From Bacillaceae bacterium OF18-1A (lineage in GTDB: Bacteria; Bacillota; Bacilli; Bacillales; Bacillaceae_G): a stretch of 64,000 nucleotides of DNA. Shown here piece after piece: positions 25,520 to 34,457 of the stretch (position 1 is its first letter; each line of letters opens with the position of its first letter). Both the position numbers and the translations under genes were made by a program. The stretch covers positions 1,116,001 through 1,180,000 of the forward strand of contig JAQEWB010000001.1 of the NCBI GenBank assembly GCA_027694045.1. Reading direction: 5' to 3'. The notes under the pieces were generated by a model. It saw only the letters and a program-made list of their open reading frames with translations. It was not told the DNA's origin and did no database searches.

Positions 25520-25879
25520 ATGACGTTGACATTACTCTTACTTATTTTCATACTCATTGCCTTTATCTCAGCGCTAACCATTATTTTAGTAACCGTAAAA
25601 AAGGGAGCGTTTTCCAAACGCCCCTACTTACAATCTATTATCGTTTGCATTTTATTTTTTACAAATTGGATCTTATATGTAACGACTTTTTATTCATTAC
25701 TCCCAGAAAAAGTGAGCGAGTTCATATTCCTACCCCTTTGGTTTTTCCTTTGCTTTTTAGGATTTATCGTTTTCTGGCGCGAATGGAGAAATAATCGTGT
25801 GTTCTCAATATGTATTGGTTTTCTTTCCTTTATTAGTTTTCTATTTGGGCTGTTTTTGTTAGTTCTTTCGGGGATGTGA
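25520..25879 (+). CDS. Four-helix membrane protein of unknown function
   Basis: This 119-residue hydrophobic protein has about four membrane segments (LTLLLLIFILIAFISALTIILV, LQSIIVCILFFTNWILYVTTFY, FIFLPLWFFLCFLGFIVFW, FSICIGFLSFISFLFGLFLLVL). AGAGGAG precedes the ATG, 11 bp after the DLH stop, so it is third in that operon. No family recognised. Confidence 0.7.
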   Translation: MTLTLLLLIFILIAFISALTIILVTVKKGAFSKRPYLQSIIVCILFFTNWILYVTTFYSLLPEKVSEFIFLPLWFFLCFLGFIVFWREWRNNRVFSICIGFLSFISFLFGLFLLVLSGM

Positions 25880-25917
25880 CTGTTATAAGGAGGATAAAAA
25901 TCCTCTTTATAACAGTC
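25878..25917. terminator. Bidirectional terminator
   Basis: The long stem ACTGTTATAA-GGAGGAT / ATCCTC-TTATAACAGT has a short A-rich loop. It lies between two convergent genes and overlaps the ends of both. Confidence 0.85.
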
Positions 25918-26305
25918 TTTTTCGTTCCATAACGAAAGGAATTATTAAATAAAGAGCGTAAGCAATTACCATCCAAATGGTAAATGACATGATTTGCTGT
26001 GAAGATAATTGTGAGAATATGTTAGAAGAGTTATACAAGATGTAAGAATCTAAAGTTAAACCAATTGCTGTACCACATATACCTAACTTAATAACTGCAT
26101 ATTTTGTAGTATCTAATCTTTGATATAACCACATTACAAAGTATAAAGCTATAGCCGTTCCTAATTCAAGAAACGCCAATTGTAGAAAAAATCTACTTGA
26201 AGTGTATTCTAATAAAACGGAAGAACCAAAAATAATGAAGAACGCTGAGGCAAAAAGCCAAACGCCGATAGAAAATAAAATAGTGAGCCAGAGTCTATTG
26301 TTCAC
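25907..26305 (-). CDS. DUF5367-like small membrane protein
   Basis: This 132-residue protein has four predicted membrane helices (WLTILFSIGVWLFASAFFIIF, FFLQLAFLELGTAIALYFVMWLY, YAVIKLGICGTAIGLTLDSYIL, IMSFTIWMVIAYALYLIIPF). The GTG at 26305 is preferred because GGGAGG lies 8 nt upstream; the ATG two codons earlier is too close to that site. The start overlaps the end of the TetR gene by 11 bp, indicating translational coupling, so the TetR protein probably controls this gene. Family assignment tentative. Confidence 0.7.
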   Translation of the reverse strand: MNNRLWLTILFSIGVWLFASAFFIIFGSSVLLEYTSSRFFLQLAFLELGTAIALYFVMWLYQRLDTTKYAVIKLGICGTAIGLTLDSYILYNSSNIFSQLSSQQIMSFTIWMVIAYALYLIIPFVMERKRLL

Positions 26306-26882
26306 TGACATTACCTCCCTTTTGTAGCACTGTAAACTTTTCCAAAAGCATATACAAATCACCATATACTTTATCTGTAGAAAAAGATGGATTGAATAAT
26401 GCTTGCAATGCCAATCCGTCAATTAATGCATTACATAAAATGCTCCACGTTTCAGTTGAAATTTGAGATGTCATTGTATCTCCTATTTTTTTATTTAACA
26501 CTCTTGTTAATTCTTGGTTTTCATAATGTAACAATCCACCAATTTTATTTTTCATCGCATCATTTTGTAATCCACTAGCTACTAATTGAAAAAACAAATG
26601 ATGATACATTGAATCTTTCACACATCTACTTTCGGCAGACTGTAAAGCCTTTTCTAACTCTACATCCTTTCCTATTTGTTCCCACGACGCTTTACAAAAC
26701 GATTCAGTTACTTCAAGTAATAATTGATCTTTCGTTTTAAAATGATAATATACGGTACCTTGTGTAACTTGAGCACTCTCTGCAACTGCTTTTAATGTCA
26801 ACTTTTCCATCCCATGCTCTGTAATAATTTTTTTTGCTGCTTCAAGTAACTTCTCTTTATTAACAACATTCGGTTTTGCCAT
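26295..26882 (-). CDS. TetR/AcrR family transcriptional regulator
   Basis: This 195-residue repressor has an N-terminal helix-turn-helix (KEKLLEAAKKIITEHGMEKLTLKAVAESAQVTQGTVYYHFKTKDQLLLEV, about 9-57) and a helical ligand-binding domain. The ATG at 26882 has GGTGG 8 nt upstream. An 18-bp palindrome lies 20 bp before the start, just downstream of a TATAAT, which suggests autoregulation. It is co-transcribed with the overlapping small membrane-protein gene. Confidence 0.9.
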   Translation of the reverse strand: MAKPNVVNKEKLLEAAKKIITEHGMEKLTLKAVAESAQVTQGTVYYHFKTKDQLLLEVTESFCKASWEQIGKDVELEKALQSAESRCVKDSMYHHLFFQLVASGLQNDAMKNKIGGLLHYENQELTRVLNKKIGDTMTSQISTETWSILCNALIDGLALQALFNPSFSTDKVYGDLYMLLEKFTVLQKGGNVSEQ

Positions 26883-26901
26883 TTCTATAACCACCTTTTG
26901 A

Positions 26902-26929
26902 GTTAGTCAGCTAACTAACTTAAATTATA
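26902..26929 (-). promoter_or_regulatory. TetR promoter -10 and palindromic operator
   Basis: TATAAT (26929-26924, minus strand) is followed by GTTAGTyAGCTrACTAAC (26902-26919), an 18-bp palindrome with one mismatched pair centred on AGCT. It is positioned to block initiation of the tetR unit. Confidence 0.7.
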
Positions 26930-26948
26930 CAGAAAAATCAGATAAATA

Positions 26949-26986
26949 AAAAGGAAGAAAAGCCAACTTTCAACTTTTCTTCCTTC
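26949..26986 (-). terminator. Terminator overlapping the end of the 56-aa membrane peptide gene
   Basis: On the minus strand AGGAAGAAAAG / CTTTTCTTCCT is followed by TTTTTATTT. The left arm is part of the last codons. Confidence 0.8.
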
Positions 26987-27140
26987 TATGTTTACCTTTA
27001 GATTTTACTGTCACTGATTCACAAGGTGTATAGTAAATTTGAGGTGTCGCCTTCCCAACAAACATCATAAACGTAATGAAGCCGATAATAAAGAGAATAA
27101 ATAACGTTAACAAAATTGCCCCTATCGTTAAAAGTATCAT
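26970..27140 (-). CDS. Small membrane protein (56 aa, DUF3951-like, tentative)
   Basis: The frame MILLTIGAILLTLFILFIIGFITFMMFVGK has one long N-terminal membrane helix, followed by TPQIYYTPCESV and a basic tail (KSKGKHRRKKS). The KxxPxxYYTP stretch resembles a small Bacillus family (DUF3951, from memory). A GGGGCGGTGG sequence precedes the ATG. It stands between the azl operon and the tetR unit with its own terminator. Confidence 0.65.
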   Translation of the reverse strand: MILLTIGAILLTLFILFIIGFITFMMFVGKATPQIYYTPCESVTVKSKGKHRRKKS

Positions 27141-27205
27141 AACACCACCGCCCCTATATAGTTCATGTTATTACACTTTTCGCTATTATATGAGCGTAAT
27201 CCTTT

Positions 27206-27517
27206 TTAGAAAAAGAAACGTAACAAAATAATCACAATCACTCCTGTTAACACCGTTCCTAATAAACTACGAGTATATATCGCTACAAGAAATGTTGGAA
27301 TTGCAGCAAGAAGATAATCCCATTGCATCGTCTCGTGCATAAATAATACTTGTGCTAAAAGTGCTGCTAATATCGCAATTGGTATGTAATTTAACCATTT
27401 TAAACCCCAGTCTGGAATTTGTAGTTTGCTAAATACGAGTAGAGGTAAAATACGTGGTACGAGTGTGACAGCTCCTGCTGCTAGTAAAAGTAATAATACG
27501 TCTAATCTCATTTCCAT
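27206..27517 (-). CDS. azlD: AzlD family branched-chain amino-acid exporter, small subunit
   Basis: This 103-residue protein has three to four helices (DVLLLLLAAGAVTLVPRILPLLVF, WLNYIPIAILAALLAQVLF, LLAAIPTFLVAIYTRSLLGTVLTGVIVIILL). It pairs with AzlC to export branched-chain amino acids or analogues. The start overlaps the azlC end by 10 bp. Confidence 0.92.
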   Translation of the reverse strand: MEMRLDVLLLLLAAGAVTLVPRILPLLVFSKLQIPDWGLKWLNYIPIAILAALLAQVLFMHETMQWDYLLAAIPTFLVAIYTRSLLGTVLTGVIVIILLRFFF

Positions 27518-28236
27518 TTTTCAATCACCACCCCGATCGTCGCAGCTAAAAGCGTTGCGATAATAACAGCTATACTATCTGGCATAAATAAGTGTGACAC
27601 GTATGCGATCATAATCGCTACAATTGCAACACTTAAGTGAATTGCTAGTTTCGGTTTACTACTTATTAGCTGAAGAACAAATAATCCGATAAACATCGCT
27701 GGTAATGCATAGTCCATGCCGTACGTATGCGGATCTGGTATCCATTCTCCAAACAGTCCACCGATAATTGTAGCCAATATCCAATTTAAATATGCTGTTA
27801 CATTAAGCCCAATCATCCATTTCTCGCCTAAATATCCTTTTTGCGCTGCGTGTTGCACTGCAACGCCGAATGTTTCATCTGTAATTTGTGAACCGATGAG
27901 TAAGTTTTTAAATAGAGGAATTTTCGTAAAGTACGGTGCAAGCGCTGCGCTCATTAATAAGTGACGTAAATTGACAAAGAATACGGTAAAAATAATTGCG
28001 GAAGCTGGAGCACCAGCTGCATACATACCTGCTAATATAAATTGGGCAGAACCTGCATAAATTAAAGTAGACATAAAAGCAATTTCTATAATGGAGAAAC
28101 CAGCTGTTTTTGCAATTACACCAGCTGCTATACCGATACTTAAATACCCAAATACTGTCGGCAAACAATCTTTTACACCTTGTTGAAATGTATCATCGCT
28201 CTGCAATGTCATATGTGCTTGAGCTTTATTCACCAT
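27508..28236 (-). CDS. azlC: AzlC family branched-chain amino-acid exporter, large subunit
   Basis: This 242-residue membrane protein contains the characteristic FGYLSIGIAAGVIAKTAGFS, STLIYAGSAQFILAGMYAAGA and NLRHLLMSAALAPYF segments. With AzlD it forms an exporter like BrnFE/AzlCD, which confers 4-azaleucine resistance in B. subtilis. It starts 4 bp after the TrmB-family gene. Confidence 0.93.
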   Translation of the reverse strand: MVNKAQAHMTLQSDDTFQQGVKDCLPTVFGYLSIGIAAGVIAKTAGFSIIEIAFMSTLIYAGSAQFILAGMYAAGAPASAIIFTVFFVNLRHLLMSAALAPYFTKIPLFKNLLIGSQITDETFGVAVQHAAQKGYLGEKWMIGLNVTAYLNWILATIIGGLFGEWIPDPHTYGMDYALPAMFIGLFVLQLISSKPKLAIHLSVAIVAIMIAYVSHLFMPDSIAVIIATLLAATIGVVIEKWK

Positions 28237-28240
28237 TTCC

Positions 28241-29062
28241 TCACTCCTTTTCTTCTAAACTACGTTTTCCCGTTACAACATGAACTAAATCTATATTTTC
28301 GCGCCATAACGTATCTAATTTATCGGCACCAAACTCTTTCGTAATCTCTTCCACCATAATATCGTGACGAACATACTCTGTAGCAACGAGAACTAAAGCT
28401 GGATCATACGTTGTAACAGCCCATGAAGTGTTGTCATTTGAGAAGTTAGCAATTAATACTTCTTCTCCATCACGCGCGATAACAGTTAAATGACCACCCA
28501 TTCTCTTTTCAACAACGTGGGGCGTCATGTAATTATGGTGAAACGTTGCTCCTATCTTTGTTTCTGGAGCACCAAATAGGATTGAAAATATATGTACACC
28601 TTCCTCTTCCTTTTGACGAATAAGTGGTTCAATTTCATGCACTTGGTCTTCCCATACAGAAATCCATAGTTCTTTCCTTGCTCTATTAATTATATTGCAC
28701 ATTTCTTTTAAAACACGATCGTTTGAGCGAATATGCGAAATTACATCTATTTGTCGCTCTTGTTCCAAACAATTTAATTTTTCGTCTAAAAATGAAAAGG
28801 ATTTTTCAAAGTCTTGTCGCATACGATCCATTAATTCAGTAGCTGGTACTGGGACATATTTCACTGGTTCAGAAGGTACAATATGTGCCGCTCCTTTATC
28901 CATCAACTTACCAAGTACTTCATAAATCATTGAACGAGGTACACCTGTTTGTTTACTCACTTCATAACCTGTTACTGGAGAATGTTTTAATAACCCTATG
29001 TACGCTTTACATTCATACTGGGAAAAACCTAATTTTTGCAATTCCTTTATTATTTCATCCAT
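28241..29062 (-). CDS. TrmB family transcriptional regulator
   Basis: This 273-residue protein has an N-terminal winged helix of the TrmB type (LQKLGFSQYECKAYIGLLKHSPVTGYEVSKQTGVPRSMIYEVLGKLMDKGAA), a short coiled coil (FEKSFSFLDEKLNCLEQER) and a C-terminal PLD-like sensor domain. It is first in the azlC-azlD operon and is the likely controller of that exporter. The ATG at 29062 is chosen because GAGG sits 8 nt upstream. Confidence 0.88.
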   Translation of the reverse strand: MDEIIKELQKLGFSQYECKAYIGLLKHSPVTGYEVSKQTGVPRSMIYEVLGKLMDKGAAHIVPSEPVKYVPVPATELMDRMRQDFEKSFSFLDEKLNCLEQERQIDVISHIRSNDRVLKEMCNIINRARKELWISVWEDQVHEIEPLIRQKEEEGVHIFSILFGAPETKIGATFHHNYMTPHVVEKRMGGHLTVIARDGEEVLIANFSNDNTSWAVTTYDPALVLVATEYVRHDIMVEEITKEFGADKLDTLWRENIDLVHVVTGKRSLEEKE

Positions 29063-29167
29063 CGGTAATCCCTCACCATTCATTTCTCACTAGTAGTTAT
29101 TGTTATACCTACTAATATAAAAAATAAGTTCTTTTCGGTCAACTGATAATTCAGAATTTTACACCCC

Positions 29168-29193
29168 CGAAAAAAGACTCCCTCTATCAGGAG
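29168..29193 (-). terminator. Terminator at the end of the motility cluster (after flgG)
   Basis: On the minus strand GACTCC, an 8-nt loop and GGAGTC are followed by TTTTTT, 4 bp past the flgG stop. This marks the 3' end of the long fliM-to-flgG transcription unit. Confidence 0.8.
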
Positions 29194-29196
29194 TCC

Positions 29197-29970
29197 TTAT
29201 CTCAATATTTCATTCGCTTCTTTTTCATAAATTTTATCAAATGAAGTCATAAGACGCTGCGATGCTTGAACCATCTTCTGATTCGTCATAAGATTCGCCA
29301 TCTCTTTCGTCATATCTACATTTGAATTTTCTAGCATATGATTTTTTACTATTCCTGTACCGTTCGGTAAATTAGCAATATTTCCTTCTGCTAGTGTAAA
29401 GCTTTTATTTTCACGTTGCACAAGACGATTATTCGTTTCTGCATCTACTGTTTTTGTTTGCAAGCGAGCAATATTATTTTGTGTCACTTCATCATATAAC
29501 GTACCGTCTGCTTGTACAGCCACCTTTGCTCCTTCTGGAATACGAATACGCTCATTATTCTCTCCCATAACGTAAGCACCTGAAGATGTTTGCAAATAAC
29601 GATCACTATTTACCGTAAAGCTTCCATCCCTCGTTAAAAACGTTTCATCATTTTTAGAGGTAACGAAAAATGATGATGTGCCAGCCGCACCGTCATCTAA
29701 AAAGAAATCCGTAGGGCTATTTGTAATTTGTATATTTCCTTGTGCTAAGTTCACGTGTGTCGCAGCCGGTACTACAGCATAGTCGACTGAACCAATCTTT
29801 GTTGTGGCTCCGTCTCCAGTGCGATATGTTTCTTGTACATCAAATACTTTAGAATTCATATTTTCTGCTTTAAATCCTGTCGTTTGGGCGTTTGCAACGT
29901 TATTCGCATGAACATTAATTCGCTGCATGTAGTTCATCATACCCATAGAACCTATATAAAGACCTTTCAT
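29197..29970 (-). CDS. flgG: Flagellar basal-body distal rod protein
   Basis: This 257-residue rod/hook family protein starts MKGLYIGSMGMMNYMQRINVHANNVANAQTTGFKAE, the conserved N-terminal rod motif. Its C terminus, ENSNVDMTKEMANLMTNQKMVQASQRLM, is the matching coiled-coil end. It forms the distal rod through the cell wall and is exported by the flagellar system. FlgF/FlgG-type paralogues are hard to separate by eye. There is no proper ribosome site next to the ATG; AGAGGTGA lies upstream of a small hairpin (29980-29998). Confidence 0.85.
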   Translation of the reverse strand: MKGLYIGSMGMMNYMQRINVHANNVANAQTTGFKAENMNSKVFDVQETYRTGDGATTKIGSVDYAVVPAATHVNLAQGNIQITNSPTDFFLDDGAAGTSSFFVTSKNDETFLTRDGSFTVNSDRYLQTSSGAYVMGENNERIRIPEGAKVAVQADGTLYDEVTQNNIARLQTKTVDAETNNRLVQRENKSFTLAEGNIANLPNGTGIVKNHMLENSNVDMTKEMANLMTNQKMVQASQRLMTSFDKIYEKEANEILR

Positions 29971-29979
29971 ACTCGTTTG

Positions 29980-29998
29980 AATAAGGCAGACCCTTATT
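29980..29998 (-). promoter_or_regulatory. Hairpin between ribosome site and flgG start
   Basis: AATAAGG / CCTTATT with a 5-nt loop lies after AGAGGTGA and 9 nt before the ATG. If folded, it would bring the ribosome site near the start codon. Confidence 0.45.
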
Positions 29999-30012
29999 CT
30001 TCACCTCTTTTC

Positions 30013-31296
30013 TTACGATGTTTGTAACATTTGTTTTGCTAAATGTTCCGCTGTAGCGATATGTATATGTTGCTTCACATCTTGTCCGTCTGTCATTAAG
30101 ACGATTGGAGCTGATGATACTGCTGGAATTTTCAACAATTCACCACTACTTGCTGTTTCATCAAATTTCGTAAATACGATTCCATCTATATGAATATCTT
30201 TAAAGTTCGTAATGATTTCAATCATATCTTTACTCTTCATAGAAGCTGATAACGTTAAACAAATATAATCTGGTTCTACTAGTCCCATCGTTTCAATCAT
30301 TTCTTCTACTGTTTCTGACGTACGATAATTTTTTCCAGCTGTATCAATTAAAATATAATCGACGCAGGCTTCTTCTTTAAAATATGTAAGCGCCCTTGTC
30401 ATTGCAGCCTCATCACGAACAGCAATGACTTCTGATCCAATTGTCTTTACGTAATCTTGCAATTGTTGTACTGTCCCAATGCGAGAGTGATCTGTCGTAA
30501 TAAAACCAACCGTTTTTTTCTTACCGTGAAACTGCCAAGCCATTTTTGCAAGCGTCGTCGTTTTTCCAACACCAGTTGGGCCAATTAATGCAATTGTTTG
30601 CACTTCTTTTTCAAAGACATTTTCCGTGTTGAAATGTGATTTCATATCTTCCAATATATATTCGATCACTTCTTCTTCCGTAATCATCGTTGCCTTCTCA
30701 AACTTCACTTTTAATTTTTCGGCATATGCGTGAATGAAATATTGTTCCACATCGTTTTGTTCTAACATCCGAATTACTTTTTGAATAATAAATGGTACAG
30801 ATTGTTGTTTAACAACTACTGCTTCTTTCTTTACAGGAATAACTTGTTTCGTTACTTCCGTCTCCTCTGTTTGTTTCATAACGACAATTCCTTTTTCAAA
30901 CAGCTTTAATAGCTTCTCTTTCTTTCTTGCCCATTCTTCACTATTTCCTGTTTGTATCGCCGCGTATGACATAGGAGTCGTCACGTTTTCTAAATTGTGT
31001 AATACCGATTGAATTCCGTTCGCCTTTACGATTTGTTCTGAAGGATGATGAACAACATCCATTAATTGTTCATGAAACTCGGCTGTACCTTCATTCACTT
31101 CTTCCTTTTTATCTTCAGGAAAAGCAACAATCATTTCATAATCTTTTTTCCAAAAAAACGGGATATTTCGCTTTACACTTTCATCAACAACGTAGTAATA
31201 ATCTGTACCATATTGGTCAAATAACTTTCGATACAATTCATTTTTCGAAGCTGCTTTTATTCGCATTAACGCTTCTTTTTTCTCTGTACGTTCCAT
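30013..31296 (-). CDS. flhF: Flagellar biosynthesis GTPase FlhF
   Basis: This 427-residue SRP-like GTPase helps to set flagellar number and placement. An N-terminal basic/B-domain region (1-200) precedes the NG domain with the P-loop GPTGVGKTTTLAKMAW, followed by TDHSRIGTVQQLQDY, the DTAGKNYR G3 motif and TKFDE G4 motif. AGGGGGTG precedes the ATG. It follows flhA by 14 bp. No flhG/ylxH gene follows here; the cluster instead continues with flgG. Confidence 0.93.
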   Translation of the reverse strand: MERTEKKEALMRIKAASKNELYRKLFDQYGTDYYYVVDESVKRNIPFFWKKDYEMIVAFPEDKKEEVNEGTAEFHEQLMDVVHHPSEQIVKANGIQSVLHNLENVTTPMSYAAIQTGNSEEWARKKEKLLKLFEKGIVVMKQTEETEVTKQVIPVKKEAVVVKQQSVPFIIQKVIRMLEQNDVEQYFIHAYAEKLKVKFEKATMITEEEVIEYILEDMKSHFNTENVFEKEVQTIALIGPTGVGKTTTLAKMAWQFHGKKKTVGFITTDHSRIGTVQQLQDYVKTIGSEVIAVRDEAAMTRALTYFKEEACVDYILIDTAGKNYRTSETVEEMIETMGLVEPDYICLTLSASMKSKDMIEIITNFKDIHIDGIVFTKFDETASSGELLKIPAVSSAPIVLMTDGQDVKQHIHIATAEHLAKQMLQTS

Positions 31297-31310
31297 TACT
31301 TCACCCCCTA

Positions 31311-33377
31311 CTATTCAATATAAGCAATTTGATCTACAACAATTTCCGGTGCCAATTCACTAATACAAAGCACTTGCGCTTCTATTTGGTAACGTTCGAG
31401 AAGTCTTACAATCGCAAACCTGAAGTCTTTTCTACGCGTTAATAATACTGGTTCTCTTCCCATTAAACGAGCTTGTTTAAATACACGCTGCACTTGCTCT
31501 ACTACTCTCGTTTCTAAATCTAAATCCCAATTTAATAAGTAACCTTGATATGAATTGTTCACAACGTCTGCATCTAATTCGATTGAATCAGAGAAGAGCG
31601 CTGCATAAATTTTCCCGTCCGGATTTTTTGCATGTTCACAAATCACTTTTGAAATACATTCACGAACGAATGATGTTACACCATCAACATGGTTTTGATA
31701 AATTTCTTTTCCGTCAATAATACCTTCAATAATTGTTGGTAAATCACGGATAGAAATCCCTTCTTTCAGCAGTTGTTTAATAACATTTTGAACGAGTGAT
31801 AAGTCGATCTCTTTCTTCTTAATCTCCTCTAATAAAACAGCATGATCATTTTCAAGTGAATTGATTAAATCTTTCACATTTTGACGCTGAATTAACTCGT
31901 GAAGGTTACGTCTAATGACAACATCTAAATGGGTAATTAATATACTTAATGGCTCTAACACTTGGTAGCCTTTCATTTGTGCATCTTGTACCATATGTTC
32001 TAAAATCCAATATCCATCTTCACCGAAAATCGGATCTTTCGCTGGTTCTGCATCTAAATCTGCCATTACATTCGGTGTTTTGAGCGCTAATAAATAACCT
32101 GATTTTAAAACTCCTTCAGCCACCTTCGCACCTTTAATACGAATAATGTAACGTCCGCGCGGTCTAAAACTCGTATTATCTTTAAAGTTAATACCAGGAA
32201 CGTTAATACCAAGATCCGTAATAATCGATTTCCTCATTAAAACAACTTTATCACGAGCTGTTTCTCCATTAATTTTTTGCTTTACAAGCGCTGCTAAATC
32301 TAAACCGAGTTCTACAATAATCGGATATTTATCTGTAAAGACTCCGAATGAATCTTCCACTTGTTGCAGTTGCTCTTCATCACCTTGAATCATTTCTAAT
32401 TCTTTTTGAAGCTCGTCTTCTTTTTCTTTCTTTATTCGCTGTTTATTGCGAATTCCTAAGAAGATAATCGTTCCACCAACGAGAGCAAACGGTAAAAATG
32501 GTAGTGGTGTAAATAAACCCATTGCGATAAATAAACCACCGAGTGCATATACAACGACTTCATGCGCTAATAATTCTTTAAAGATTCCTTCTGTTACTGT
32601 ATCCGGTGATCCATCAAATACACGCGTTACGATAATACCAGTTGAAATCGCAAGCATTAATGAACCAATTTGGTTTACAATTCCATCGCCGACTGTTAAC
32701 TGCGTATAATGAAGAGCTGCTTCTCCAAAGCTCATTCCTTGCTGCATCATTCCGACAATTAAACCGAAAATAATGTTTACGAATAAAATAACAATACCGA
32801 AAATAACGTCCCCTTTAATGAACTTCCCGGCACCATCCATCGCTCCGTAAAACTCTGTTTCCATATTTAACTTTTTTCGTTTTGCCTGTGCATCTTTTTC
32901 TGTAATAATGCGCTGGTTTAAATCCGCATCGATAGACATTTGTTTCCCAGGTAAAGAATCAAGTGTGAAACGGGCAGCAACTTCAGCTGTACGTGATGCA
33001 CCATTTGCAACGATAAACTGGAATATGATTAATACTATAAAAATAACGATACCAATTAATAAGTTCCCGCCAATTACGAATTGGCCGAACTCTTCAATAA
33101 CATGACCGGCATTTCCGTTTGTTAAAATGGCCCGCGTTGTCGAAACGTTAATCGATACGCGGAAAATCCCGATTAATAACAACATCGTCGGAAATGACTT
33201 TAATTCATCCCACTCGTTAATACTTGTCGCTCGCATATAAATAAGCACTGACATACTTAGTAGAAAAACGATAATGATATCAAGTATAAATGGCGGAAGT
33301 GGAATTAAGAGCGCCACAACGAATGACGCTGCTAAAAAGATAGAAAAATAGGTTCTTGCAGAATCTATCTTAAACAA
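31311..33377 (-). CDS. flhA: Flagellar export gate protein FlhA
   Basis: This is about 688 residues, with eight N-terminal membrane helices and a large cytoplasmic domain from about residue 330. Together with FlhB, FliP, FliQ and FliR it forms the export gate. Typical segments include NVSTTRAILTNGNAGHVIEEFGQFV, KGDVIFGIVILFVNIIFG and the linker/FHIPEP-type region DAQAKRKKLNMETEFYGAMDGAGKF. The start is best placed at the TTG at 33377, 6 nt after GGAGGAG; the TTG at 33392 is part of that site. Overlaps none; flhB lies 23 bp upstream. Confidence 0.95.
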   Translation of the reverse strand: MFKIDSARTYFSIFLAASFVVALLIPLPPFILDIIIVFLLSMSVLIYMRATSINEWDELKSFPTMLLLIGIFRVSINVSTTRAILTNGNAGHVIEEFGQFVIGGNLLIGIVIFIVLIIFQFIVANGASRTAEVAARFTLDSLPGKQMSIDADLNQRIITEKDAQAKRKKLNMETEFYGAMDGAGKFIKGDVIFGIVILFVNIIFGLIVGMMQQGMSFGEAALHYTQLTVGDGIVNQIGSLMLAISTGIIVTRVFDGSPDTVTEGIFKELLAHEVVVYALGGLFIAMGLFTPLPFLPFALVGGTIIFLGIRNKQRIKKEKEDELQKELEMIQGDEEQLQQVEDSFGVFTDKYPIIVELGLDLAALVKQKINGETARDKVVLMRKSIITDLGINVPGINFKDNTSFRPRGRYIIRIKGAKVAEGVLKSGYLLALKTPNVMADLDAEPAKDPIFGEDGYWILEHMVQDAQMKGYQVLEPLSILITHLDVVIRRNLHELIQRQNVKDLINSLENDHAVLLEEIKKKEIDLSLVQNVIKQLLKEGISIRDLPTIIEGIIDGKEIYQNHVDGVTSFVRECISKVICEHAKNPDGKIYAALFSDSIELDADVVNNSYQGYLLNWDLDLETRVVEQVQRVFKQARLMGREPVLLTRRKDFRFAIVRLLERYQIEAQVLCISELAPEIVVDQIAYIE

Positions 33378-33400
33378 AGAGATCTCCTCCAAACGCGCTA

Positions 33401-34447
33401 TTAAACTTCAAGTTCTTTCATTTGAATTAAATAGCGCATAACTTCAATTACAGCTACGTATAAATCTTCTGGAATCGCCTCATCTTCCTCGACTTGATAA
33501 TATAAAGAACGAGCAAGTGGACGGTTTTCCACCATTGGTATTTCTTGTTCACGGGCAAGCGTTCGTATATATAATGCGAGCTCATCTTCCCCTTTTGCAA
33601 CGACAATTGGTGCCGCATCAACGTGTTTATTGTAACGAAGTACGACCGAAATATGAGTCGGATTATTTACAATAAACGTTGCGCCATCCATCTTCTTCGC
33701 AATTGTCCCTTGCAAGATGGCATGCATAAAGTTTTTTCGTTTCCCTTTTACTTGCGGGTCCCCTTCATTATCTTTATGCTCCCTCTTTACCTCTTCTTTT
33801 TTCATCTTAATATCTTGTTCGTACTCCCATTTTTGATAAATAAAATCAATAATAGAAAGAACGATTAAAATAATTAAAATCGCTAAAAAGATAAATTTAA
33901 TTTGCCTAATAATTTCAGTAAGTGATGCAGTCCAGTTAAAACCAATCATACTTACAATTGTCTCTAAATTCTTTTTAAACAGAACGTACGAAACGTAACC
34001 GATTAATCCCATATAAAAAAGTGATTTTAAAATATCTACTAAACTTTTTCGACTAAACAATCTCGTAAAATAGTTTTTCGGATTAATACGTGACGCTTTC
34101 GGCTTTATTACTTTAGAAGAAAATAAGAAACCAACTTGAATCATATAGTTGAATAAATGAAAAGCGTATACGAGTATTAATATCGGAGCGGATACTTTTA
34201 GTAGTAAAATTCCCATTAAATAAAAATACTCGGTCGTATCTGTATCTTTACCAATTTGATCAAACAACGTCGCTACGGAGTTTGCAATTTCAAACCCTAA
34301 CCAATCCCCGAAAAAGTAAACGACAACTGCTAATACGAGAATAGAAAACAAATTATTTAAATCTTTACTCCGGGCGATATTCCCTTCTTCACGCGATTTT
34401 TTACGCTTCTGCGGGGTGGCCTTTTCTGTTTTATTGTCCTTTGCCAT
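33401..34447 (-). CDS. flhB: Flagellar export switch protein FlhB
   Basis: This 348-residue protein has four membrane helices and a cytoplasmic autocleavage domain bearing NPTH (in TFIVNNPTHISVVLRY, about residue 260), where cleavage switches export from hook to filament proteins. The start KTEKATPQKRKKSREEGNIARSKDL is family typical. It lies between fliR and flhA. Confidence 0.95.
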   Translation of the reverse strand: MAKDNKTEKATPQKRKKSREEGNIARSKDLNNLFSILVLAVVVYFFGDWLGFEIANSVATLFDQIGKDTDTTEYFYLMGILLLKVSAPILILVYAFHLFNYMIQVGFLFSSKVIKPKASRINPKNYFTRLFSRKSLVDILKSLFYMGLIGYVSYVLFKKNLETIVSMIGFNWTASLTEIIRQIKFIFLAILIILIVLSIIDFIYQKWEYEQDIKMKKEEVKREHKDNEGDPQVKGKRKNFMHAILQGTIAKKMDGATFIVNNPTHISVVLRYNKHVDAAPIVVAKGEDELALYIRTLAREQEIPMVENRPLARSLYYQVEEDEAIPEDLYVAVIEVMRYLIQMKELEV

Positions 34448-34457
34448 GCACGTCCCC

